Origin: Tunicatimonas sp964551335
GTDB taxonomy: Bacteria; Bacteroidota; Bacteroidia; Cytophagales; Cyclobacteriaceae
Length of the DNA: 64,000 bases
Direction: 5' to 3'
Assembly: GCA_964551335.1 (NCBI GenBank)
Contig: CAZKCO010000009.1
Location: forward strand, 143,631-207,630
Shown here: piece after piece, positions 1 through 8,406 of the stretch
How positions within the stretch are numbered: the first letter of the stretch is position 1
How the letters are laid out: each line of letters opens with the position of its first letter
The notes under the pieces: model-generated
Told to the model about the DNA's origin: nothing
Database searches by the model: none
The model's input: only the letters and a program-made list of their open reading frames with translations
Program-made: the position numbers and the translations under genes

Positions 1-183
1 TTCATCGCGAAGAAAAAGCAAGGTGTAGCTACTCCTATGGTGCTGATAATGATTATGCTGCACTACCTGCCGCGGTTTAGTAGTCCACCGCCTTTGAGCA
101 ACAGTGTGCAGCAAATCACTGGGCAAGCTCCCTATACTTTTGAGCAGTTCGTGAGCGATCATGGTGATCAACTTCTTCAGTAA
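1..183 (+). CDS. NmrA-like NAD(P)H-binding oxidoreductase, C-terminal fragment
   Basis: An open frame enters from the left edge and runs 60 codons to TAA. The last residues, with the block PYTFEQFVSDHG followed by a short tail, resemble the C-terminal end of NmrA/YbjT-type NAD(P)H-binding proteins, where a T/S-FEQF-x(2)-D/H block closes the fold. The nucleotide-binding N-terminus lies outside the window, so the assignment rests on this tail only. Its stop overlaps the stop of the convergent gene that follows by 7 bases. It may belong to the same redox group as the next two genes, which is inference. Confidence 0.5.
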   Translation, partial: FIAKKKQGVATPMVLIMIMLHYLPRFSSPPPLSNSVQQITGQAPYTFEQFVSDHGDQLLQ

Positions 184-815
184 CTGACGAACGGCATTTG
201 ACCGTCGTACTCCTTGTGTTCTACTAGTCGGAGGATGAAATCAGCCAAATCGGCCCGACCTAATTTGGTGCCCGCGTTTACGCCTACCCAGCCAATGCGG
301 TAGTCGCCTCTTTTTGGCTCGTTGGTAAGTCGTGGTCCCCGTACAATTGTCCAATCCACATCGCTGTTTTTCAGCACCTCGGCGTGGCGAACGGCATCGT
401 TCAGTATTTTGGGAACGGCAATTTTCATGATGAAGCGGATGGCTTTATCCGGAAGTTTGGGCTGGTCTTTTTCGTAGGGTAGCCCTCCACCCGAAAGCGA
501 AATAATTCGCGGAACCTGATGTTCGCGCATAGCGGCCAGAATATTTTCGGTGCCGGTTGTTTGTAACCACTCCGGTGATCCTTTTACGTGGCCAAACAGA
601 CTGACCACTAAATCGGTACCTGTTACTGCTCGCTGCACATCTTCAGGATTGAGTACGTCGCCAGCAATGATTTCCAAATTGGGTGAAGTTTTGGTGACTT
701 TAGCCGGAGTACGTACCAATGCTTTGATGTGATAATCCTTCGCTAACGCTTGCACCAAAAATTCCTTACCGGTTTGCCCGGTACCCCCAAACAGGGCTAT
801 TTTCTTCTTATCCAT
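177..815 (-). CDS. NAD(P)-binding atypical SDR family protein
   Basis: This 212-residue protein starts with a Rossmann beta strand and the glycine motif GGTGQTG at residues 10-16, typical of atypical short-chain dehydrogenases (NmrA / flavin-reductase-like). The later block DWTIVRGPRLTNEP is the usual substrate-side motif of this subgroup, and the classical YxxxK pair is not evident. It probably binds NADP in the cytoplasm; the substrate cannot be read from sequence. It lies 4 bases downstream of the DsbA-like gene in the same direction, so the two are very likely one operon, possibly controlled by the divergent HxlR regulator. Confidence 0.85.
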   Translation of the reverse strand: MDKKKIALFGGTGQTGKEFLVQALAKDYHIKALVRTPAKVTKTSPNLEIIAGDVLNPEDVQRAVTGTDLVVSLFGHVKGSPEWLQTTGTENILAAMREHQVPRIISLSGGGLPYEKDQPKLPDKAIRFIMKIAVPKILNDAVRHAEVLKNSDVDWTIVRGPRLTNEPKRGDYRIGWVGVNAGTKLGRADLADFILRLVEHKEYDGQMPFVSY

Positions 816-819
816 AAGA

Positions 820-1449
820 TCAAGTATTTTGAGTTAATGCGGCGAACTGCTTTTCTAATTCAGTTATGGAAGTATAACCACGGGTTAGCGGATAGTAAGA
901 ATCCTCAACCTCAGCAAATACGGTGGGAAAGCCTTGCACGCCTAATTGCTGGGTACGATAAAACTCTTTCTGAGCCTCAGCCAGAAATTTGTCTTCTGTC
1001 ATTTGCTGCGTAAAGGTCTTTTCGTCTATACCGAATTTCCCAGCAAGCGGGCCGTAAGCATTTGTATCTTCGGGAGCTAGCCCGTCGTAATAAATCGCTT
1101 TTTGCAGTGCTGCTGCAAACAAAACTGCTTCCTCAGCTCGGTGCGACTTAAATACGCTTAGAGCAATAGCCGGAGGAACCGAGGTGAAAATAGTCTGCCC
1201 ATCTTCCAGAACGTCTTTCAGAAAAGCCTCGCCAAACTTCACGCCGGTGGCTTGTTCTACATCGCGGTAGGCATGCCGGATATAGGGGGCTACTTCACCA
1301 ATTGGCCCGATACGACTACCAGTAACCATCCCGCCGGATAACACTTCAAAATCTACTTCTTCCCGATGCTTTTGGTAGAACGCTTCTATTACTGGAGTAA
1401 AACCGTAGCACCATCCGCAAAGCGCGTCGTAGGCATAAATAATTTTCAT
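820..1449 (-). CDS. DsbA-family thiol oxidoreductase-like protein
   Basis: This 209-residue thioredoxin-fold protein has the dithiol motif CGWC at residues 11-14, directly after the first beta strand, and a cis-proline motif GFPT at residues 173-176. This arrangement, with a helical insert between the two, is that of DsbA / FrnE-like proteins. There is no signal peptide, so it should act in the cytoplasm, as FrnE-type proteins do. It is the first gene of a two-gene leftward unit with the NAD(P)-binding protein. It is divergent from an HxlR regulator, a family often linked to thiol or quinone stress; the regulatory link is inference. Confidence 0.88.
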   Translation of the reverse strand: MKIIYAYDALCGWCYGFTPVIEAFYQKHREEVDFEVLSGGMVTGSRIGPIGEVAPYIRHAYRDVEQATGVKFGEAFLKDVLEDGQTIFTSVPPAIALSVFKSHRAEEAVLFAAALQKAIYYDGLAPEDTNAYGPLAGKFGIDEKTFTQQMTEDKFLAEAQKEFYRTQQLGVQGFPTVFAEVEDSYYPLTRGYTSITELEKQFAALTQNT

Positions 1450-1467
1450 GTTTGTATTGTCTTTTGC

Positions 1468-1534
1468 TAAGGTATACGCAAAAATAGCTACCTTGGTGGT
1501 ATAATAAGAAAAGTTAGGTACCTACCTTTAGGTA
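1468..1534. promoter_or_regulatory. Cluster of GGTA/TACC half-sites, candidate HxlR operator
   Basis: The 88-base space between the divergent DsbA-like and HxlR genes holds many AGGTA/TACCT half-sites. They include TAGGTACCTA (1515-1524, a perfect palindrome), TACCTTTAGGTA (1523-1534, 5-base arms) and TACCTTGGTGGTA (1489-1501), plus a further AGGTA near 1470. The last element ends three bases before the HxlR start codon. HxlR dimers bind inverted repeats of this size and usually control themselves and the divergent gene. Confidence 0.5.
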
Positions 1535-1537
1535 AGT

Positions 1538-1861
1538 ATGGCAAAGAATAAGAACCTTAGTCCAACCTGCCCGATCCGAACCACGCTGGAAATGCTGGGC
1601 GGTAAGTGGCGATTACTCATCATCAATGAAATTGGTTTAAATAGCCTTCGCTACGGTGAGATTAAACGAGCTATTCCGGAAATTAGTGAGAAGATGCTGA
1701 CGCAGGAATTAAAGACCCTGGTAGATAATGATTTGGTAATCCGACACAACTACGGGGAAGTGCCGCCACGCGTAGATTATTCGCTCACCGAAAACGGAAA
1801 AAAAGCCTTGAAATTGATTGACCCTATCCGGGATTTTGGACTTCAGTACATTAAAAAGTGA
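1538..1861 (+). CDS. HxlR-family winged-helix transcriptional regulator
   Basis: This 107-residue protein has the HxlR signature: an N-terminal conserved cysteine (C11) in CPIRTTLEMLGGKW, then the recognition segment with ISEKMLTQELKTL and the wing RVDYSLTENGKKAL. HxlR proteins are dimeric repressors or activators that often sense electrophiles or oxidants through that cysteine. It is divergent from the DsbA-like gene across a region full of matching half-sites, so autoregulation and control of the redox pair are likely. Its stop codon overlaps the ATG of the following esterase (GTGATGG junction), which suggests translational coupling. Confidence 0.92.
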   Translation: MAKNKNLSPTCPIRTTLEMLGGKWRLLIINEIGLNSLRYGEIKRAIPEISEKMLTQELKTLVDNDLVIRHNYGEVPPRVDYSLTENGKKALKLIDPIRDFGLQYIKK

Positions 1862-2721
1862 TGGACAACTCTAGAAAATCAGGGAATTTGTCGGAAGAAT
1901 TAAAGTATTTACTGGTGTTCGCGTTAGCAGTTGTTACCGGATGCATCCCCGACAGTAAAAGTTTTTCGGAAGCAGATGCCGCCAAAGAAAAGAAGCAATA
2001 CGTAATTCTGATGGGTGGGCAGTCCAATATGGTAGGCTCGGGGCGGGTAGCCGATCTGGATACGGTAACTATTCCCGACAACATTACCTACTTCAATCGC
2101 GGAATGTACCCGGATTTTAGCCAGGATTCAGCTAGGTTTGGCCCGGAGGTAGGACTAAGCCAGATACTGCATCAGCATTTTCCGGATTCTAATTTCATAC
2201 TCATCAAATACGCCATTGGCGGGGCGTCGCTGTTGGATTGGGCCCCGGCTTATGACTCAACCCAGGCAGTGGTTACCGGAAATGCCCACTTCGGCGCCAT
2301 GTACGATTCGCTGTGGAAGTACGTGAATCAAGCTACAGCTACTACTGACCAAACTACCGAAATTGTAGCCCTATTGTGGATGCAGGGCGAGCGCGATGCC
2401 CGTATTCCTGAGGCCGGAGTAGATTATTATCCACGCTTTAAAACATTTATTGAACGCATTCGCCAGGATGCTGACCGTCCTGACCTACCGATTATTTTCG
2501 GCTTGGCTAATCCTGACCCGGCCCGGTACGCTGCGGTGGACACGGTACAAAATGCCCAACGTCGGATTGCCAGTGAAATGGACCACGTACGGATGATTGA
2601 CACTTCCGATTTAGAGAAATGGGATGATAAGGTGCACTACAATTCAGCTGGACAACTGGAACTAGGCCGTCGGTTTGGTCAGGCCATGGTAGAGCACTGG
2701 CAAACTTCGGCTAGAAAATAG
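1861..2721 (+). CDS. SASA-family carbohydrate esterase, predicted lipoprotein
   Basis: From the ATG at 1861 (a GTG lies one codon earlier) the protein has 286 residues. A hydrophobic stretch ends in the lipobox VTGC (C28), so export and lipidation are likely. The nucleophile motif GGQSNM is at residues 52-57, and the C-terminal pair DKVHYN places the catalytic aspartate and histidine near residues 256-259. This is the sialate O-acetylesterase / DUF303 SGNH hydrolase family, which removes acetyl groups from sugars. WMQGERDA is the third family block. The gene is coupled to the HxlR gene, and its 3-prime end overlaps the convergent nhaD by 11 bases. Confidence 0.88.
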   Translation: MDNSRKSGNLSEELKYLLVFALAVVTGCIPDSKSFSEADAAKEKKQYVILMGGQSNMVGSGRVADLDTVTIPDNITYFNRGMYPDFSQDSARFGPEVGLSQILHQHFPDSNFILIKYAIGGASLLDWAPAYDSTQAVVTGNAHFGAMYDSLWKYVNQATATTDQTTEIVALLWMQGERDARIPEAGVDYYPRFKTFIERIRQDADRPDLPIIFGLANPDPARYAAVDTVQNAQRRIASEMDHVRMIDTSDLEKWDDKVHYNSAGQLELGRRFGQAMVEHWQTSARK

Positions 2722-4051
2722 CAAACAGCGTCTGTAAGCCAGTGGTAAGATCAGCTAGTCGGTCGGCACTCAGCCCATGCGTAATAATCTCGTGCTGAAT
2801 GACGAAGGTAATAGCCCCGGCTACGTAGCCCATCAGGGCTAGAAAACTCACTCGGCGGACGTACCACATAAAGTTAATCTTCTCAATACCCATCGCGGCT
2901 ACGCCCGCGGCGGAGCCGATAATCAGGATGCTTCCCCCGGTACCGGCGCAGTACGCCAGAAACTCCCAGAAAGTGTGGTCAGTAGGGTAATCCAGCCCGT
3001 ACATCCTCATCATAGCGGCTACCAGCGGCACATTATCTACAATAGAAGAGAACACGCCTACCAGTAGATTAATCACGTAGAAGTTACCCACGTTACTATC
3101 CAGGTAATCAGCCACAATGGCCAACTGTCCGGCCGACTGAAGGGCGCCTACACACAGCAGTATTCCCAAGAAGAACAGTACGGTAGAAGTATCTACTTTT
3201 CGTAAAGCCATCAGTACCGAAAAGTGGGTTTTTAGATCTTCATCTTTGCGGTGGTGAATGATTTCAATGACCGTCCACAGAAATCCCAAACCAAGCAGAA
3301 TGCCCATGTAGGGAGGAAGGTGGGTCACTAACTTAAAGACAGGTACAAAAACCAAAACCATCACTCCTAAAGCCAGCACCACTTTTCGCTCTAGTGGCGT
3401 GGACTTTAGCGTTACTTCTTCTTCCGAACGTGGGTTTTGCTGAATTTTTTTTCCGGAGGTGCGAGAAAGATACAGCAACGGAAATAACATACATACCAGG
3501 CTAGGCAGAAATAGCTTGGCAATGACGTTCTGTGGGGTAATCTGTCCACCAATCCAAAGCATCGTAGTAGTTACATCGCCAATCGGAGTGAAAGCTCCGC
3601 CCGCGTTAGCAGCAATAACTACCACACAAGCGTACAGCCAGCGCTCGTACTTATCATCTACCAGTTTGCGCAGCAGCGAAACCAATACAATAGTCGTAGT
3701 CAGGTTATCCAGAATGCCCGATAAAACGAACGCTAAGATAGCCATAATCCACAGCAGCTTGCGGGAGCTATCAGTCCTGATACGGCTCACAATGAGTTCA
3801 AATCCATCGTGGGCGTCAATTATTTCCACAATGGTCATGGCACCCAGCAAGAAAAAGAGAATACTGGCTATCTCGCTGACGTGGTGGGTCAACTGCTCGG
3901 CTACTAGTTCGCTATCCGGAACCTGCAGTACGTAAACCGTCCAGCAAAGCACTCCGGCCAGTAGTGCGGTAGCGGCTTTATTAATGTGAAGTGAATGCTC
4001 CAGGGTTATCACCAAGTAGCCTACTAAGAAAATAATAATCATCCAGATCAT
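2711..4051 (-). CDS. nhaD: NhaD-type Na+/H+ antiporter
   Basis: This inner-membrane protein of about 446 residues has a dozen or so hydrophobic segments. The blocks NAGGAFTPIGDVTTTMLWIG and VDNVPLVAAM are the conserved transport signatures of the NhaD branch of the IT superfamily. It should exchange cytoplasmic sodium for protons, which suits a marine or saline habitat. A GTG at 4054 is possible, but the ATG at 4051 is more likely. The gene is preceded by an unusual AT-rich inverted repeat beginning 4 bases upstream of that ATG, and it ends inside the convergent esterase gene. Confidence 0.93.
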   Translation of the reverse strand: MIWMIIIFLVGYLVITLEHSLHINKAATALLAGVLCWTVYVLQVPDSELVAEQLTHHVSEIASILFFLLGAMTIVEIIDAHDGFELIVSRIRTDSSRKLLWIMAILAFVLSGILDNLTTTIVLVSLLRKLVDDKYERWLYACVVVIAANAGGAFTPIGDVTTTMLWIGGQITPQNVIAKLFLPSLVCMLFPLLYLSRTSGKKIQQNPRSEEEVTLKSTPLERKVVLALGVMVLVFVPVFKLVTHLPPYMGILLGLGFLWTVIEIIHHRKDEDLKTHFSVLMALRKVDTSTVLFFLGILLCVGALQSAGQLAIVADYLDSNVGNFYVINLLVGVFSSIVDNVPLVAAMMRMYGLDYPTDHTFWEFLAYCAGTGGSILIIGSAAGVAAMGIEKINFMWYVRRVSFLALMGYVAGAITFVIQHEIITHGLSADRLADLTTGLQTLFAIF

Positions 4052-4054
4052 CAC

Positions 4055-4118
4055 CTATCTTGTTATTATTAGCAAATCACAATTATATACCTGAATAAGT
4101 ATATAATAACAAAGATAG
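4055..4118 (-). promoter_or_regulatory. Nested inverted repeats with -7 box in front of nhaD
   Basis: Outer arms at 4055-4069 and 4103-4118 are complementary over 15 bases with one bulged base. Inner arms ATTATATAC (4082-4090) and GTATATAAT (4099-4107) pair perfectly around an 8-base loop. The outer right arm contains TATCTTTG on the minus strand (4110-4117), an exact Bacteroidota -7 box. The two hairpins share 4103-4107, so they cannot both form fully. Confidence 0.5.
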
Positions 4119-4242
4119 ATAGGGGAGATACTGGATAATTAATCAATAGCCGATAAATGGTACCTGCTACCAAAAAAGCTGATTATCAACAATATTAGGG
4201 GTGCTAACTGGTTAACAGCAAATCGTGCTTGAATTGAAGCAG

Positions 4243-6690
4243 TTAAGCAATTATCTCAGCAGGAATAATCAGATCTGACTGTTCTTTAGGCCCAAGATTT
4301 TCTTCTAGGGAGGTACCTTTTAGAGTGGCTTTATCCAAAGCGGCTTCATCCGAAGTAGCTTCTTGCATTTTGACTTTCACCCGAAGGGCACGGATGCCTT
4401 CCACTCCTTGCACCTTCTCCAGCGTAAGCTCTTCTATTTTAGGTTCAATGTACCCCTCCTGCACCAGATAATTTAGGTACTGCTGATACTCTGTTTTGTC
4501 CTTATCGTCCAGGTAGGCAATGGCAATATGTCCGGCCAGGGTAAGGCGTTCGTTTTTACCCACCACATAAGCCTTGTCAATTCGCTTTTTAATGATTTCG
4601 TAGCGAACATTGTACACTCCTTCTACATCAAACTTCTTCTCATCTTTCCGGAACTGGATATTCAGCGTGTTGCTGTACACAAAAATGAGCTGAGCGGTGG
4701 ATAAGGGCAAGGGTAACTGCGCTTTAGTATGTTCTAACTGCCGTACAATTTTAGCCATAGATATGAGCTGCCACAGGCGGAAGTTATGGACGTAGTACTC
4801 CGAAAATTTGCGTTCGGCCAGCAGCGACTGTCCGATGTACAAATTATACTCAATGCCGTCGGTTTTATAAAGCTCAAAGTAGTGGGGCAGCACCTGCTGT
4901 AAGCTAGCCTCTTCAGCATCGATGAACTGGGCGATAGACTGATTAATCTGACTAACGGTTTGCTCAAAAGCCTTACGTTTCTCGTAAACAATACCTACTT
5001 CCGAATCAATATGGTCAAAATAACGCTGAATAGCGGTAGCTACTTTGGACGCATGTTCTTCAGCTATTTGGCGAAGTAGCGGATGTACTTGCTGCAGTAG
5101 GAAACTGCTGACCTGAGTTTCATCGCTGGAGAAAAAGTTATCCGCAATCTTCTTTTTCCACCGTTCCACTTTGTAAGCGGTCATTCCTAGCAGAGGAAAG
5201 TCTATTTGCTGTCGGCACTGCTCCAGCGTATCGGCTAGCAATGAGAGGTTCTTATCTAGGTCAGCCTGAATAGCTTGGTTGCGGGCCCGGGATGAGCCTA
5301 CAATATCGAGCTGCCCGAACAGTGGATACACATTAGGGAAACTGATGTCCATATCAATGTGCTCCTGCTTATGGAACAGCGCCATCTTGGCCACCTGCCG
5401 GAACTTCCAATCTACACTGGGATGAATAGAGGTAAACTCCTTTTGCATAAATACACTAACGCTGTTCTCCACCTCACGTCGGAAGCGGTTCAGCCCAATT
5501 TTAAGGAGAGAAATCACCTCACTCAGTCGGAACAGAGTGAAAGCACTGAGCGGAGTTTCGGCGGGGGCACCTAATTCAATCAGGGCTACAATCTCGCCCT
5601 GGTTATCAATCACCGGAATAAGTATCAGTGAACTAATGCCATTAGCCAGTAATAGTTGCTCCACCTCAGTTACCGGCTCCTCGTTTAAGTCGCGGCAGAT
5701 AATAGTTTCTTTAGTCTGACTGACCTTTTCGTATAACGACCCCTGAATCAGGGTAGGGTGCTGATCAATAGATAGGCCGGAGTCGGATCGGGATAGTATG
5801 CTGAGTTTAGCCACCTTCTCGTTCCATTCCCGCATAATAATGGGAGTGATACCGGATACAATACGTTCGTTGCTTAGAAAAGACTGCAATTGCTGCTCAA
5901 CGAACTGAACTTGTTCGTGCAGATCGGCAACATCTTCGGAGTTTCCAATGCGCTCGCGTACGCGGGATAGAATCTCCATCTCGGTCACGTTCTCGAAGAG
6001 CACAAAGCTCATGCCTTCAAAAGCAAAATTCTCGGGCGGAAACTGGGCTAGCCAGCGCTCGCGGTCGTCGTAATTATTGAGTAAATTTTGCAGAGCTTCG
6101 TCGGTCAGCGGCTTGAGCGGCTTCTTCTCGACGATATTAATGCTATCCAGATATACCGAGGAGCGGAAATGTTTCTCTAGCCCTGTTTCTCGGTGGCGCA
6201 GCGTAAAAGTTTCGGAAACTTCTAGATCGATTTTGCGGTGGTAGCAATGATTAAGAATTAGACGAGCAGCGTGAAGGATGGGGAAAAACGAAGGCGTCAT
6301 GTTATCGCAGCCATTAAGCCGTATCTCGTATTCACCGTTCAGAAATAGCTGTTTGAGAGCCGGGGTCTGGTACACGAAGCTCTGACCGAAGGGCGAACCT
6401 ACAAAGCCTAGAATATCCTTCTGGGAAAAAAGCGGAAAATAGTAGGCCAGCAAGTGCTCTAGGTCGGCGCTATACTCCGCGTGCTGGCTATTGCTGGCGG
6501 CCAGCTTCTCCAGCTGCTTGAATTTCTGGATTACTTCCTGGTAAACTACATCGGACATTGCCGACTTCTTAGAGAAGCTTTCTACTCGTTCAATCAACGG
6601 ATCAAAACTTACCTTTACTTCGTAGGGAAAATTGTTTTTCATCGGTAAGTTCTGAACAAATTCGGCCAAGGGTAAAAATTCCCGTTCCAT
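4243..6690 (-). CDS. Large GAF-domain protein of unknown function
   Basis: This 815-residue soluble protein has no signal peptide and no convincing membrane segment. A GAF-like sensory fold can be read at about residues 260-410, with the core SSLILIPVIDNQGEIVALIELG. It is flanked by a long N-terminal region and a C-terminal helical region of about 400 residues. No histidine kinase, GGDEF or DNA-binding domain follows, so any output must be through the unclassified parts. I know similar full-length GAF proteins only as uncharacterised in this phylum. It stands alone: 198 bases separate it from the sulfatase and 189 from nhaD. Confidence 0.75.
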   Translation of the reverse strand: MEREFLPLAEFVQNLPMKNNFPYEVKVSFDPLIERVESFSKKSAMSDVVYQEVIQKFKQLEKLAASNSQHAEYSADLEHLLAYYFPLFSQKDILGFVGSPFGQSFVYQTPALKQLFLNGEYEIRLNGCDNMTPSFFPILHAARLILNHCYHRKIDLEVSETFTLRHRETGLEKHFRSSVYLDSINIVEKKPLKPLTDEALQNLLNNYDDRERWLAQFPPENFAFEGMSFVLFENVTEMEILSRVRERIGNSEDVADLHEQVQFVEQQLQSFLSNERIVSGITPIIMREWNEKVAKLSILSRSDSGLSIDQHPTLIQGSLYEKVSQTKETIICRDLNEEPVTEVEQLLLANGISSLILIPVIDNQGEIVALIELGAPAETPLSAFTLFRLSEVISLLKIGLNRFRREVENSVSVFMQKEFTSIHPSVDWKFRQVAKMALFHKQEHIDMDISFPNVYPLFGQLDIVGSSRARNQAIQADLDKNLSLLADTLEQCRQQIDFPLLGMTAYKVERWKKKIADNFFSSDETQVSSFLLQQVHPLLRQIAEEHASKVATAIQRYFDHIDSEVGIVYEKRKAFEQTVSQINQSIAQFIDAEEASLQQVLPHYFELYKTDGIEYNLYIGQSLLAERKFSEYYVHNFRLWQLISMAKIVRQLEHTKAQLPLPLSTAQLIFVYSNTLNIQFRKDEKKFDVEGVYNVRYEIIKKRIDKAYVVGKNERLTLAGHIAIAYLDDKDKTEYQQYLNYLVQEGYIEPKIEELTLEKVQGVEGIRALRVKVKMQEATSDEAALDKATLKGTSLEENLGPKEQSDLIIPAEIIA

Positions 6691-6888
6691 AGTCGTTCGG
6701 TAGTGAAGGTGTTAGGTAACTATAAGTCGAATAGCTTCGGAGAATATTGCAGACCGCAGATATTTAGCGAGAGGCCAGGCTACCTTATTCTTTTTCTGTT
6801 AAGGTTTACGGATTAGCGGGAAGAAAGATTAGCACCACTGCATCACTTCATGCAGTTTGGTTTGAACGAATAGTACTTACTACGAATA

Positions 6889-8322
6889 TCAATCACGCTG
6901 AGTGACCACCCAATTCGAAGAGGGTTCATGAGCTTCATCCATAATTCTGGTGATGTCTTCTACCACATCGGGATGTTGATCGGCTACATTGTTTTGCTCA
7001 CCAATATCGCTCTCTAGGTTATAGAGTTGAAGGTCACCAGTGAACATAGGTTCGCGAATACCTTTCCAGTTGCCCATCCTCACCGCCTGTCGCGAACCTT
7101 GTTCGTAAAACTCCCAATACAGATAGTTATGGGGACGTTGATTTTCGGCCTGGCCCAAAAGGGTAGGTACGATGCTAATGCTCTGAGTATTTTCCGGATA
7201 GTCGGTCTTGGCCAATTCGGCAAAGGTAGCCATCATATCTCCGAAGTAACCAATATGATCGGAAGTGACCCCGGCGGGAGTATGCGCGGGCCAGCGAACG
7301 ATAAAGGGCACCCGAATACCACCCTCATGCATAGCTCGCTTAATTCCCTGAAGTGGACCATTAGAATCAAAGTAGTCAGGATCGTTGCCGCCTTCGCGGT
7401 GAGGACCGTTATCGGAGGTGAAGATGACTAGGGTGTTTTCGTTAATGCCCTGTGCTTTCAGGGTTTCCATCAGCCGGCCAATATCTTTGTCCATGTAGGT
7501 GATCATGGCGGCGGTGCCTTTCTGCGTCTCCGGCCAGTCCCGATCGGCGTAGATACCGTAGTCAGGCACTTCCATCCCTTCTTTCCCCGCTTCGTTATTG
7601 GCGTGGGGAATGGTAAGCGCTAAATACAGAAAGAAGGGCTGATCCCGCTCCTGCTGAAGAAACTCTAGCGCTTCGTCCATAATTAGATCGTGGCTGTAAT
7701 CCACCTTTTTAGTTGCGTAGCCAGCCAGAAAGCCTCCTCTATCGCCACCTACGTGCTTTACCTCGTTATCTAAAAATACGGAGTCGAGGTTGTCCCATAA
7801 AAACTCGGGATAATAGTTATGAGCATGACGTTGGTTCAAGTATCCGTAGAAGGAATCGAAGCCCTGCTTCAGTGGATGACCTTCCTGCTCTACTTCTCCC
7901 AATCCCCATTTTCCTACTAAAGCGGTTTGGTAGCCTACGTCTTTTAGTACTTCTGCCACGGTTACGTCTTCGGCCCGTAACGACTGCCGGTCGATATTGC
8001 CCCCAGCGTTACCCCGCACGTGGGTACGCCCGGTATGCTGTCCGGTCATGAGCACCGCGCGGGAGGGCGCACAAACGGTGGAGCCAGCGTAGAACTGGGT
8101 AAACTTAATGCCCTGAGCGGCTAGCTCATCAATATTGGGAGTTTGAATTTGGGTTTGGCCGTAGCATCCTAGATCGCCGTAGCCTAGGTCATCAGCCATA
8201 ATATAAATAATGTTGGGCGGCTCAAAACTGATTTCTTCGGAGCTTACCTCAGTGGTGGTAGGTGTGGTACTGCAGGCAGAAATCAGTAGTAATGCAAAAA
8301 ATAGAATAGCAAAATTACGCAT
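6889..8322 (-). CDS. Formylglycine-dependent sulfatase, lipoprotein
   Basis: This 477-residue alkaline-phosphatase-superfamily sulfatase carries the type I modification motif CAPSR with the formylglycine cysteine at C84. Metal ligands include D44-D45 in IMADDLGYGD and the TSDNGPH block in the second half. The N-terminus ends in the lipobox ISAC (C17), so the enzyme should be anchored in the periplasm or on the surface. A CxPSR sulfatase needs a formylglycine-generating or anSME maturase, and none is in the window. It is the last gene of the SusC-SusD-FG-GAP direction, which suggests a sulfated polysaccharide substrate. Confidence 0.93.
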   Translation of the reverse strand: MRNFAILFFALLLISACSTTPTTTEVSSEEISFEPPNIIYIMADDLGYGDLGCYGQTQIQTPNIDELAAQGIKFTQFYAGSTVCAPSRAVLMTGQHTGRTHVRGNAGGNIDRQSLRAEDVTVAEVLKDVGYQTALVGKWGLGEVEQEGHPLKQGFDSFYGYLNQRHAHNYYPEFLWDNLDSVFLDNEVKHVGGDRGGFLAGYATKKVDYSHDLIMDEALEFLQQERDQPFFLYLALTIPHANNEAGKEGMEVPDYGIYADRDWPETQKGTAAMITYMDKDIGRLMETLKAQGINENTLVIFTSDNGPHREGGNDPDYFDSNGPLQGIKRAMHEGGIRVPFIVRWPAHTPAGVTSDHIGYFGDMMATFAELAKTDYPENTQSISIVPTLLGQAENQRPHNYLYWEFYEQGSRQAVRMGNWKGIREPMFTGDLQLYNLESDIGEQNNVADQHPDVVEDITRIMDEAHEPSSNWVVTQRD

Positions 8323-8326
8323 CGTA

Positions 8327-8388
8327 AAGTAGTTAGGTTGTTGTGCATAATTTAGATAAACTTAAGAAGCTAAACAACCCGCCTACTT
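8327..8388 (-). other. Two-part inverted repeat between FG-GAP gene and sulfatase
   Basis: AAGTAG (8327-8332) pairs with CTACTT (8383-8388) and GGTTGTT (8336-8342) pairs with AACAACC (8373-8379), separated by a 3-base internal loop and a long apical loop. There is no T-tract, so it is not a standard terminator. It may structure the sulfatase leader, whose start codon is at 8322. Confidence 0.3.
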
Positions 8389-8406
8389 GGCCGGAGCAAT
8401 CGGGTG

